DNA from: Candidatus Bathyarchaeota archaeon
Lineage (GTDB): Archaea > Thermoproteota > Bathyarchaeia > 40CM-2-53-6
DNA: 49,820 nt
Direction of reading: 5' to 3'
Assembly (NCBI GenBank): GCA_005883075.1
Contig: VBAX01000054.1
Span: forward strand, 1 to 49,820
Of this stretch, positions 19,159 through 27,371 are shown piece after piece. Numbering within the stretch: position 1 is the first letter of the stretch; every line of letters starts with the position of its first letter. Both the position numbers and the translations under genes were made by a program. Under the pieces are notes generated by a model, which did not search any database, was not told where the DNA came from, and saw only the letters and a list, made by a program, of their open reading frames with translations.

Positions 19159-20100
19159 TTGCAAGTACAAGAGATGGAGAACCTCCCGAAACTGATGGGA
19201 ATGCAACTCGTAACCGAAGACGACTACCGTAGGTTCGTAGCTGAGAAGCAACACGTGAAAATAGAAAATGTTGACGTAGAGATAGGCAGATCGTGGCGAA
19301 TCAAAGAATTCGGACCCCCGAAAGATTACAAGTCGGAAGAATTCACAGTGTGGAGTTTCCCTAGTAGAGGCGACTGGGCGACCCATTCTGGGAATTATCG
19401 AGGAAATTGGAGCCCCTACATACCACGGAACTTGATCACGAAATATTCCAAACCTGGAGAGCTCGTTCTCGACCAGATGTGTGGAAGCGGGACCACTCTT
19501 GTAGAGAGCAAGCTCCTAGGCCGAGGCGGAATCGGAGTAGACGTCAACCCTGACGCCATCATGGTAGCGCAAGACAGGCTGAGTTTTGACTACAATACCC
19601 TTGATAGACCGAGCCGCGTGGCGACTCTAACCTATGTAGGCGATGCGCGAAACCTCGATTTGATCGGTGAGGAGACTATCGACCTTATTGCCACTCATCC
19701 ACCGTATGCCGGAATCATATCATATACCGGAAAGCGGATATTGGACGACCTCTCGCGTCTGAAGCTCCCTGCCTATATTGATGCGATGCGGAAAGTCGCG
19801 GCCGAATCATACAGAGTTTTGAAAAACAACCGATACTGCGGAGTTCTCATTGGAGACACGCGAAAGGGACGACATTACATTCCGATCTCGCTGGGAGTTT
19901 TGCAGGCATTTCTAAGCGTGGGCTTCATACTCAAAGAAGACATAATCAAGCTTCAACACAAGACGATGACAACTCGCCAGAGATGGCGGGGACATAGTTA
20001 CGACTTCTACAAGATCGCCCACGAACATCTCTACGTATTCAGAAAGCCAGCGCTCGACGAGAAAACAGCGCCGCTAAAGTATAGTAAGAAATGGTGGTAA
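19159..20100 (+). CDS. DNA methyltransferase (N4/N6 class)
   Basis: LDQMCGSGTTLVESKLLGRGGIGVDVNPDA (SAM motif I) and IATHPPYAGIISYT (motif IV-like). Confidence 0.8.
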   Translation: MQVQEMENLPKLMGMQLVTEDDYRRFVAEKQHVKIENVDVEIGRSWRIKEFGPPKDYKSEEFTVWSFPSRGDWATHSGNYRGNWSPYIPRNLITKYSKPGELVLDQMCGSGTTLVESKLLGRGGIGVDVNPDAIMVAQDRLSFDYNTLDRPSRVATLTYVGDARNLDLIGEETIDLIATHPPYAGIISYTGKRILDDLSRLKLPAYIDAMRKVAAESYRVLKNNRYCGVLIGDTRKGRHYIPISLGVLQAFLSVGFILKEDIIKLQHKTMTTRQRWRGHSYDFYKIAHEHLYVFRKPALDEKTAPLKYSKKWW

Positions 20101-20128
20101 TAGGTCGATGAAGGATAGCATCTTCGAA

Positions 20129-20875
20129 TCACGTAGAAACCGGTCTCGGTTTGACCAAGGAGAAGATAGAACCATGACTCTTCCCAATTCCGTTTGAAAT
20201 GAATAGATCACGCTTAACTCTCTTACTCAGAGTGAGATAACTCGGGTTAGGAGCGGGAGCATATCCGTGAAACACTGTCTCGGGGGCGCTATCATACCAG
20301 GCTCTCGCCTCTGATAGTGAAAAACTCACTAACAGGTCCCTATCTACGCGCAGTTCTCGTAATAGGCGATTCTCAACTTCATCTGTTGGTTGATTGCCCT
20401 TTACGAGTTCCACGTATTCCGCGTAGAGTGGGTTTAGCTGGTTTTCTGTGTTGAGCAGGGCGAGGAAGTAGTAATAGACTTCATCGGCAGAGCTTGTAAA
20501 GAACCAGCCCGGCACATCTGGTTTTTGTCTAACCGGCAGAGTGCCATTTGTTGAAACCTTTCTCGATCTATCATACTGGAGCTGGCTGATTGTTTCAAGT
20601 AGAATGAAACCACTGTCTGGATTGCATAGACCTCTGACCTTGCGCGATGGATCAGATCCGATGTATGAGTCGACTTTGAGATCAATTGTCCTCTTCTGGG
20701 CATTTGGCAGATTGAGAACAAGATCGACGCCCTTATCGTAGAACTCCGGATTGGAATGCACGTCTCGAAGATCCCTGCTATCTTTGTCCTTCGTCAAGTA
20801 CCGTTTGACTACGGTCATTCCAAACCATTCGAACTTCCTTGCAACCCGAGTAGTGTGGACAGTATACTCTGCCAA
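20129..20875 (-). CDS. putative PD-(D/E)XK-type restriction endonuclease
   Basis: DKGVDLVLNLPNAQKRTIDLKVDSY resembles a GxD...xDxK active site; convergent with the methyltransferase. Confidence 0.45.
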   Translation of the reverse strand: MAEYTVHTTRVARKFEWFGMTVVKRYLTKDKDSRDLRDVHSNPEFYDKGVDLVLNLPNAQKRTIDLKVDSYIGSDPSRKVRGLCNPDSGFILLETISQLQYDRSRKVSTNGTLPVRQKPDVPGWFFTSSADEVYYYFLALLNTENQLNPLYAEYVELVKGNQPTDEVENRLLRELRVDRDLLVSFSLSEARAWYDSAPETVFHGYAPAPNPSYLTLSKRVKRDLFISNGIGKSHGSIFSLVKPRPVST

Positions 20876-20942
20876 GAAGATCAGGATAGCGGTTAGAAAC
20901 TAGGAGACTTATCTCTTACGAGATTCCTCTTGCGGAAACAGC

Positions 20943-22244
20943 CTAGGCTAAACTGTTTGGCGGTTTACTCACGATACTAGCTGAGTTCTCAAATTGCTTG
21001 TTGCGGTATAGAAGGTATCCGCTAGTGAGGCTTAGGCCTGAGAAGATTATGGCGGCCGAGTAGAAGACCGCCTGGACGCCACCTAGGTCGTCAGCTATTC
21101 CGGCTAGTACGAGACCGGCGGCTATTCCTGCGCTTAGCATGAGACTGTACAGTCCCATGGCTGAGCCCCGAAACTCTTTGGCGGCGTTGTCCCCGATGAA
21201 CGCGAGGATAGAAGGAACCAGGGCTGACCCGAGAAAGAACAATAACCCAGCAACAATGGCGATGGGTCCGACCATGTAGTAGGAGTCAATCCAAGGTGTG
21301 CCGGGAGGAATGCTGATCAGTGGTCCGAAGATCTCAGGAAGAACCAGAAGGAACCCTATCTCCCCCAAAGCTCCAACAGCCATAATCTTGGTTCGGCCTA
21401 GTTTGTCAGACAACCGCCCGAACAAGAGAGCTCCAGCCCCGAGAAGCACCAGCACGAGAAGTATGGCGGGTGCAGACTGGGAAAGATCGGTTCTTCCCAT
21501 CCGACCCACAATCCTCGGCAAGAAAATGTAGAATCCCAGTACAACCGTGAGAGCAAACCATACAGGAAGTATCGCCGCTACATCGCTTGTGAGGGTAGAA
21601 TACATCTCCTTCAGACTTCTTCGTTCGTGGGCGATGTGTGCAGGTTCCCGAAGGATGAGAAATACGGCAACGGTTGAGACACCGAGGATAGCAGAGACGA
21701 CTAGGAAACTTGCTCCTAGGTCCGCGGCGAAGACACCGCTGAAAACAAAACCTAGGACTATGCCCACCCCATAACCTGCGAGGTTGGCAAGGTCGAATCC
21801 TCCCATGCTAACTCCGCGGTTCGTCACAACAGTCAAGTCGGTGATCATCGTCAGGGACGCAACTGTTACCATAGCTGCGGCCAAACCTTCTATGCCGTGA
21901 GCACCGCCCACGAGCAGAAGGTTGTTGGATAGTCCGATCAGTAGGCTCAGGATTGCGATGAGCCCTAGACCCGCCACGAACACCTTTCTTCGCCCCTTGC
22001 GATCTACATAGGCACCAACGGGTAGAGCTGAAACTCCCTCGACCACAGGATAGATCGCAGTAACAACGCCCGCGAAAGCCGATTGAGTTTTCGGAATTGG
22101 AAGGTAGAGAGGGAAGATGACTAGGATGACGCCGAACCCTATCCGAGTGAGAAAGACAGCGAGATACAGTATGGACAGTGTTCCTAGCTTCGCGAGCCAG
22201 CCGGAACTTGGAGAGGGGCCCGATGCTTGAGCATCAACAGTCAA
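20943..22244 (-). CDS. MFS transporter
   Basis: 12-TM-like ORF with PVGAYVDRKGRRKVFVAGL and GRLSDKLGRTKIM. Confidence 0.9.
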   Translation of the reverse strand: MTVDAQASGPSPSSGWLAKLGTLSILYLAVFLTRIGFGVILVIFPLYLPIPKTQSAFAGVVTAIYPVVEGVSALPVGAYVDRKGRRKVFVAGLGLIAILSLLIGLSNNLLLVGGAHGIEGLAAAMVTVASLTMITDLTVVTNRGVSMGGFDLANLAGYGVGIVLGFVFSGVFAADLGASFLVVSAILGVSTVAVFLILREPAHIAHERRSLKEMYSTLTSDVAAILPVWFALTVVLGFYIFLPRIVGRMGRTDLSQSAPAILLVLVLLGAGALLFGRLSDKLGRTKIMAVGALGEIGFLLVLPEIFGPLISIPPGTPWIDSYYMVGPIAIVAGLLFFLGSALVPSILAFIGDNAAKEFRGSAMGLYSLMLSAGIAAGLVLAGIADDLGGVQAVFYSAAIIFSGLSLTSGYLLYRNKQFENSASIVSKPPNSLA

Positions 22245-22404
22245 CAGTTAGACCCATTTCTATGGTTCGGCAAGCTTGAAAGGTCCGCAGTTAAGGCCTT
22301 TCGATACCTGGGACAGTGCATCGTCGCCTTCATCCTCAATCTCTCAGTTACTATCTAGAAAGCTTAATTCTGTTCTTGAAAAGTGTCGTGCTCGCCGAGG
22401 AAAT

Positions 22405-22546
22405 GCCGAGGTAGCTCAGCCTGATCCTCTCAGAAGAGGAGGCGAGGGAGAGCACCCGGCTGAAGATGGTAACATCTGATACCGGGCTGACGGTCCCTTG
22501 TCAAAGACCGGCCCAGTCGCAGGTTCAAATCCTGCCCTCGGCACCA
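22405..22546 (+). tRNA. tRNA-Phe(GAA) with three putative introns/insertions, CCA encoded
   Basis: Acceptor GCCGAGG/CCTCGGC, D stem GCTC/GAGC, anticodon stem CCCGG/CCGGG with CTGAAG, T arm GCAGG TTCAAAT CCTGC, ACCA. Insertions of about 23 nt (D-loop), 15 nt (anticodon loop) and 27 nt (variable loop) leave a canonical 74 nt. Confidence 0.85.
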
Positions 22547-22618
22547 ATTAACAAGCTCACGGCGTAACCACCACGGGTCAATTCTGGTCATATTTCCGGT
22601 TAGTGAAGAGTACCGTGA
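22532..22618 (+). repeat. tRNA 3'-end direct repeat, left copy
   Basis: CTGCCCTCGGCACCAA, exact with 23400-23415; weaker similarity continues through CAATTCTGGT. Confidence 0.75.
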
Positions 22619-23232
22619 GGTTGGTAGACGAGTTTCACTGCTCCTGATTTGAACTGCTTCACATCTATCAGGTTCAGTGAGTACCTTTCATTCAGGTCCT
22701 TGAACTCAGGCCTCCCCATCCCCAAGACGACGGGATAAACAAGTAGCTGATATTCGTCTATTAGTCCCACTTTCATCAGCGTGGAAACGAGCGTAAAGCT
22801 CCCGAGGATCACCATGTCCGTCCCCGGTTCCTGCTTCATCTTGCTGACCGTCGCGGCAGTGTCTTCCCTGACTAATTTCGCCGTTCCCCAGTCGCCCCAA
22901 GCGACCTGTTTCAGAGACCGCGAGAAAACGAACTTGGGCAGGTTATTCATTCTTTCAGTGATAACGGGGTCATCATCAGTCCTCGTAGGCCAACGGCTAG
23001 AGAACTCTTCGTAGGTCTGTCGTCCCAGCAGAATGGCGTCCACGCTTCTTAGGAGAGTGCGTGTGTATTTCCCTAACTCTGTTCCTTTCAAGAACCCCTT
23101 AAACGCGAACCAGTCCAGCTCCCCATTCGGCCCCGACGCGAAACCGTCGAGGGACATGGAGTTGGAGACAATTACCCGTCGCATGGTCCGGGAGGTCTTC
23201 CAGCTGAACAAATAAAGCCGAGTTTGAGGCAC
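22600..23232 (-). CDS. RibD C-terminal / dihydrofolate reductase-family protein
   Basis: MRRVIVSNSMSLDGFASGPNGELDWF; DAILLGRQTYEEFSSRWP; GTDMVILGSFTLVSTLMKVGLIDEYQLLVYPVVLG. Confidence 0.85.
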   Translation of the reverse strand: MPQTRLYLFSWKTSRTMRRVIVSNSMSLDGFASGPNGELDWFAFKGFLKGTELGKYTRTLLRSVDAILLGRQTYEEFSSRWPTRTDDDPVITERMNNLPKFVFSRSLKQVAWGDWGTAKLVREDTAATVSKMKQEPGTDMVILGSFTLVSTLMKVGLIDEYQLLVYPVVLGMGRPEFKDLNERYSLNLIDVKQFKSGAVKLVYQPHGTLH

Positions 23233-23399
23233 TCACGAAGACTCCTCTTACAGGCAATCACCGGGAGTGTTTCTGTGGTATTTCCAGATACCGAGGGTGC
23301 GATAGTATGGATCACCCAAAGTGTTCTCGGAGCACAGAGTCTTGGTGTGGCGTCTTTAACTCCAGAAGTAGTCTGGAACCATAAGATCGCTCTTGGATG

Positions 23400-23492
23400 C
23401 TGCCCTCGGCACCAAAGAACACCTTAACGTGTCGTAACCTACAGATTCCAATTCTGGTTAACATCTCCACCTTACTGGATTCTCAAGAAGTA
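23400..23492 (+). repeat. tRNA 3'-end direct repeat, right copy
   Basis: CTGCCCTCGGCACCAA followed by sequence similar to that after the tRNA gene. Confidence 0.75.
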
Positions 23493-23568
23493 CGAAGACA
23501 CGAACGGGCAACTCGGGGCAATCGCAGAAAGCCCTAAGCGTCGGGAAGCTTTCCGAGATTCCGCTTGA
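23452..23568 (+). pseudogene. DNA methylase (TSPPYW-type) remnant
   Basis: Open frame FWLTSPPYWILKKYEDTNGQLGAIAESPKRREAFRDSA* matches the motif IV neighbourhood of N4/N6 methylases but has no upstream body. Confidence 0.5.
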
Positions 23569-23570
23569 AT

Positions 23571-23978
23571 TTACCTCTCACCCAAATGAGACTTACCCAG
23601 GGTCGCTAGGGAGAACCCGACTGCGTAAATTATCGAGCCCGAAAGAAGAGTCACGACCAAGCCGTACACTGCCAGCGCCTCAGATAGTATTGCGCCTGTT
23701 GAGAGAACGAGGTATGTCCCTCCAACAGGGTTGGTCTTTACCATCTTCTCAAGGAATCTTTGGTTGGTTTGGGTAAAAGCGAGGACGCCAATGTTCACGA
23801 CGGAGACGGCTATCAGTCCCAAAAGGACTGGGAGAATAATTTCTGGGTTACGGGCAAGACCGGGTCTTCCGAATACAACTATGGTTGCGATCACGATGTA
23901 CACGGCGGGGGTGATCCCTAGCATGACGAGGAGAATGTTTGCCTGGCGGACCATTCTGTTCTTGTCCGGAAACATCAT
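23571..23978 (-). CDS. four-TM membrane protein (hypothetical)
   Basis: 135-aa hydrophobic ORF. Confidence 0.65.
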   Translation of the reverse strand: MMFPDKNRMVRQANILLVMLGITPAVYIVIATIVVFGRPGLARNPEIILPVLLGLIAVSVVNIGVLAFTQTNQRFLEKMVKTNPVGGTYLVLSTGAILSEALAVYGLVVTLLSGSIIYAVGFSLATLGKSHLGER

Positions 23979-24158
23979 GCTGCCCGATCAGTATGGCCTG
24001 AAAAGATTAGTTAAAGAGAACGTGCGAAGAAGACCGCGTTCTCCAAGGGCTTGCGAAAAGTGGTTCGTAGTCGGTGATAGCAGGCATGTCCCACCCGTCG
24101 CGAAACTCCACGCAGTTCTCCCCCCTTGTTCTTACCTTAGGACAGGTCCGGTTTGTAA

Positions 24159-24410
24159 CTAGGCAGCTTCCAGTATCGGAGGTTTCGGAGATGGCTTCTT
24201 ACGACGACCAATCTCGCCCGCTAACACCAGAACGGCTCCTGCAGTGGCCACTACAAACCCTGTCTGGCCTTCAGACGATGACAGGTCGCACGGGCCCTAG
24301 GCGAACAGAAGGAAATACGGGCAAACGGAGAGAATTGCCAAGGTTGCGAAGAGGGTTAGAACGGCACCGAGAACCTCGAGGAGCTTCCAGCTAACTCTTG
24401 TTTTTGCCAT
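24159..24410 (-). pseudogene. two-TM membrane protein ORF interrupted by one in-frame TAG
   Basis: MAKTRVSWKLLEVLGAVLTLFATLAILSVCPYFLLFA*GPCDLSSSEGQTGFVVATAGAVLVLAGEIGRRKKPSPKPPILEAA*; TAG complement at 24297-24299. Confidence 0.5.
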
Positions 24411-24470
24411 GCCTGTCTGTCAAGACCGCTCACCCTGTCCCTGATCGCTACGTTGAGGGATCCTCGGGAA

Positions 24471-24977
24471 TCAATAGACTGAGACTCTAGCCACTCCTTT
24501 GATTCTAAGCATCTCGGGGATTAAGTTGCCCGGCACATTCGTGTCTCCAATGAGGGTAAGTTTTGGGTCTGGGGACAGTTCGGGATCGTCAACAATGGCT
24601 TGACGTACGCTAATGCCAGCGTCAGCTAAGAGCTTGGACGCACCGGCGAGTATGCCGACATTTTTCGGATCGCTGGCAGTAATCTCCACGACGCCCAGGC
24701 CTAACTGCTTCGCGATCCCTTTGAGGGAGAGCCCAGCTGACTGCAACCGTCCAAAAATAGCCTGCAGACCCCTATCACTCTGTATCATCTTCACGGTCTC
24801 CACAACAGTCCTTCTGTCCACTCCCGCTGCTCTGGCAACTCGCGCGGTTGGTATCTCTATTTGGTTAAGGTAGATTCCGTCATCGCGTATGGCCAAGCCG
24901 TTCTCTATGCATAGCCGGGCGACTTTGAGTCGTTCGGGATGACGAGGTCCCAGTAGTTGTTGGATTTTGTTCCACAT
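24471..24977 (-). CDS. TrpY-like HTH/ACT regulator of amino acid metabolism
   Basis: HTH segment IPTARVARAAGVDRRTVVETVKMI and ACT-like C-terminus; divergent from trpB; start placed at MWNKIQQ. Confidence 0.7.
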   Translation of the reverse strand: MWNKIQQLLGPRHPERLKVARLCIENGLAIRDDGIYLNQIEIPTARVARAAGVDRRTVVETVKMIQSDRGLQAIFGRLQSAGLSLKGIAKQLGLGVVEITASDPKNVGILAGASKLLADAGISVRQAIVDDPELSPDPKLTLIGDTNVPGNLIPEMLRIKGVARVSVY

Positions 24978-24984
24978 AGGTGTA

Positions 24985-25000
24985 TGTACTAAACTGTACA
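24985..25000. promoter_or_regulatory. TRP-box-like operator between regulator and trpB
   Basis: TGTACTAAACTGTACA, inverted repeat of TGTAC half-sites. Confidence 0.65.
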
Positions 25001-25039
25001 AGCAAGCTTAAAATTTTACGTAAAGTCACAATACCTGTC

Positions 25040-26407
25040 ATGCTTGAGACCGAAGGGACGATGCTTCCCCAGAACCGAGTCAATCTAGAGGAAGATGAGA
25101 TTCCTACGCGATACTACAACATACAGGCTGACCTTAGAGAGCCTCTTCCTCCACCCCTCGACCCGAAGACCAAGCAACCAGTCAATCCTGCCAGCCTCGA
25201 AAGGATCTTCGCCAAGGAGCTAATCCGCCAGGAGATCAGCCCAGAACGCTACATCACCATACCAGATGAGGTTCTGCAAGCCTATCTTGAGATTGGCCGT
25301 CCGACTCCTCTAGTACGAGCTACCCGGTTGGAGAGATTTCTCAAAACTCCCGCCAAGATATTCTACAAGGCAGAATACCTCAGCCCTACCGGCAGCCATA
25401 AGCCCAACACAGCCATCGCCCAAGCCTACTACAACAAGAAACAGGGGACCGAGAGACTAGCGACAGAAACCGGCGCCGGCCAATGGGGATCCGCGCTAGC
25501 GCTAGGCTCTGAGATGTTTGGATTGAAGTGCAAAGTGTACATGGTCCGGGTTAGCTACCAACAGAAGCCCGGGAGGCGCGTTATGATGGAGACGTACGGA
25601 GCGGAGGTTCGGCCCTCACCCAGCGAGGACACGAATTTTGGGAGGTCCTTGCTAGCCCAAGACATGAACCATCCAGGAACTCTCGGCATCGCAATCAGCG
25701 AAGCGCTCGAAGACACCGTTACTCACGATAACACGAGATACTGCCTTGGCTCGGTCATGAACCATGTTCTGACTCATCAGTCGATTATTGGCCTTGAAGC
25801 GAAGAAACAGTTCGAATCGATCGACATACAGCCAGACATAATAGCGGGATGCATCGGCGGTGGCTCCAACTTCGCAGGCTTCGCCTACCCATTTCTCGGC
25901 GACAAGCTCCAAGGGAAACTCGACGCGGATTTTGTGGCATGCGAACCAAAGGCCGTCCCATCCACAACGCGCGGAACTTTCACGTATGATTTTGGAGACG
26001 CTGCCGAAATGACACCGCTCCTAAAAATGTACACTCTCGGGCACAAGTTCCAGTCTCCTCCCATTCATTCAGGCGGCCTCAGGTACCACGGAAAAGCCCC
26101 ATCGCTATCCTACCTCATCAACAAAGGCCACGTCCACTCAGTTGCCTACCACCAGAACGAAGTATTCCAAGCCGCAAGAACCTTCGCGCAGACAGAAGGA
26201 GTCATCCCGGCACCTGAAACCGCTCACTGCATCAAATACATCATAGACCAAGCCATCCAGTGCAAGAAGACCGGCGAGGAGAAAGTACTCGCCTTCAACA
26301 ACTGTGGCCACGGTCTGCTAGACCTCAAAGCCTACGAAGACTTCCTGGGAGGAAAACTCACCGACTACGAGCCGCCAAAAATTGAAATCGAAACGTACGT
26401 AAAATAA
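25040..26407 (+). CDS. trpB: tryptophan synthase beta chain, TrpB2-type
   Basis: GRPTPLVRATRLE, KAEYLSPTGSHKPNTAIAQAY, ETGAGQWGSALALG, GCIGGGSNFAGFAYPF; start estimated. Confidence 0.9.
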   Translation: MLETEGTMLPQNRVNLEEDEIPTRYYNIQADLREPLPPPLDPKTKQPVNPASLERIFAKELIRQEISPERYITIPDEVLQAYLEIGRPTPLVRATRLERFLKTPAKIFYKAEYLSPTGSHKPNTAIAQAYYNKKQGTERLATETGAGQWGSALALGSEMFGLKCKVYMVRVSYQQKPGRRVMMETYGAEVRPSPSEDTNFGRSLLAQDMNHPGTLGIAISEALEDTVTHDNTRYCLGSVMNHVLTHQSIIGLEAKKQFESIDIQPDIIAGCIGGGSNFAGFAYPFLGDKLQGKLDADFVACEPKAVPSTTRGTFTYDFGDAAEMTPLLKMYTLGHKFQSPPIHSGGLRYHGKAPSLSYLINKGHVHSVAYHQNEVFQAARTFAQTEGVIPAPETAHCIKYIIDQAIQCKKTGEEKVLAFNNCGHGLLDLKAYEDFLGGKLTDYEPPKIEIETYVK

Positions 26408-26455
26408 CCGAGAATATCAAAGCCTTACCTCTCTTCTAGACCGTCTGGTGCCTCA

Positions 26456-27265
26456 TTACATGCCTAGTACTGGAAGAACAGCAGTGACAACCTTGGACCA
26501 TGCATCTGATTCTGGATCAATCAGCTCGAAATGGCCAACGCCTTCTAGTTTGACAAGAGTGGGCTGTTCACCCAGCTGTTCAGCTCTCTCGACGAACTTC
26601 TCGGACTGAGAGAACGGGACGATGTCATCCTCAGTTCCGTGGATTAGAATTTGTCTCGATCCACTTGGCAGGAGCTCGATAGGGCTCCCGGCATCAAATC
26701 GCTCGGGGTACTGGTCTGGCGATCCACCCATGAGCTTGGCAACAGCGCCGTTTCCCAGTTGTTGCCTCCAGGCTGCCCGAAGGTCGGATACGCCAGCGAG
26801 AGAAACCGCACGGACAAAACGATACTTCTGAGCCCTCCGCAGAGGTGACGCTTTGGGAACGCGATGCGTGCTTGCGAGCCATAGTGCAAGGTGCCCTCCA
26901 GCCGAGTGTCCCATGACCGCTGCCCTGGCAACGTCGACGCGTGAATCTGAAGAGATTGTATCCATAATATTGTCAGTCGCGAGGCTGACATCTTGAAAGG
27001 TTCCAGGCCAGCCGCCACCAGAGTTTCCGATCCGTCGGTATTCGAGGTTGCAGGTGACGATTCCTTTGTCGGTGAGTGCAGCGCACAGGGAACCAATGTG
27101 CTTCAAGTCATAGGCGGATTGCCAGAAACCCCCATGTATCACCAATAGGAACGGGAACGGACCCGCGCCATCAGGTAAACGCAATTCAGCAAAGTGCTGA
27201 GGATCCGAGCCGTACTCGATGCGCTTGTCGAAATTCGGTGGATGTCTCTCCAAGAGATCGCTCAA
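26456..27265 (-). CDS. alpha/beta hydrolase (esterase/kynurenine formamidase-like)
   Basis: LLVIHGGFWQSAYDLKH, VMGHSAGGHLALWLAS, ILIHGTEDDIVPFSQS. Confidence 0.85.
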   Translation of the reverse strand: MSDLLERHPPNFDKRIEYGSDPQHFAELRLPDGAGPFPFLLVIHGGFWQSAYDLKHIGSLCAALTDKGIVTCNLEYRRIGNSGGGWPGTFQDVSLATDNIMDTISSDSRVDVARAAVMGHSAGGHLALWLASTHRVPKASPLRRAQKYRFVRAVSLAGVSDLRAAWRQQLGNGAVAKLMGGSPDQYPERFDAGSPIELLPSGSRQILIHGTEDDIVPFSQSEKFVERAEQLGEQPTLVKLEGVGHFELIDPESDAWSKVVTAVLPVLGM

Positions 27266-27371
27266 GTCTTTTCAAAATCAGATAACCGGCAGTGGCCGTA
27301 TAAGATCAGCCAATGAAAGGGGTTAGAAATACTCGGTTAATGGCGGGTTTTCTTTAGATACTACTTAGTCA

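Noticed and set aside
24074-24394. 106-aa plus-strand ORF
   Set aside because: The opposite strand gives a far more protein-like, TM-containing frame (with one TAG)
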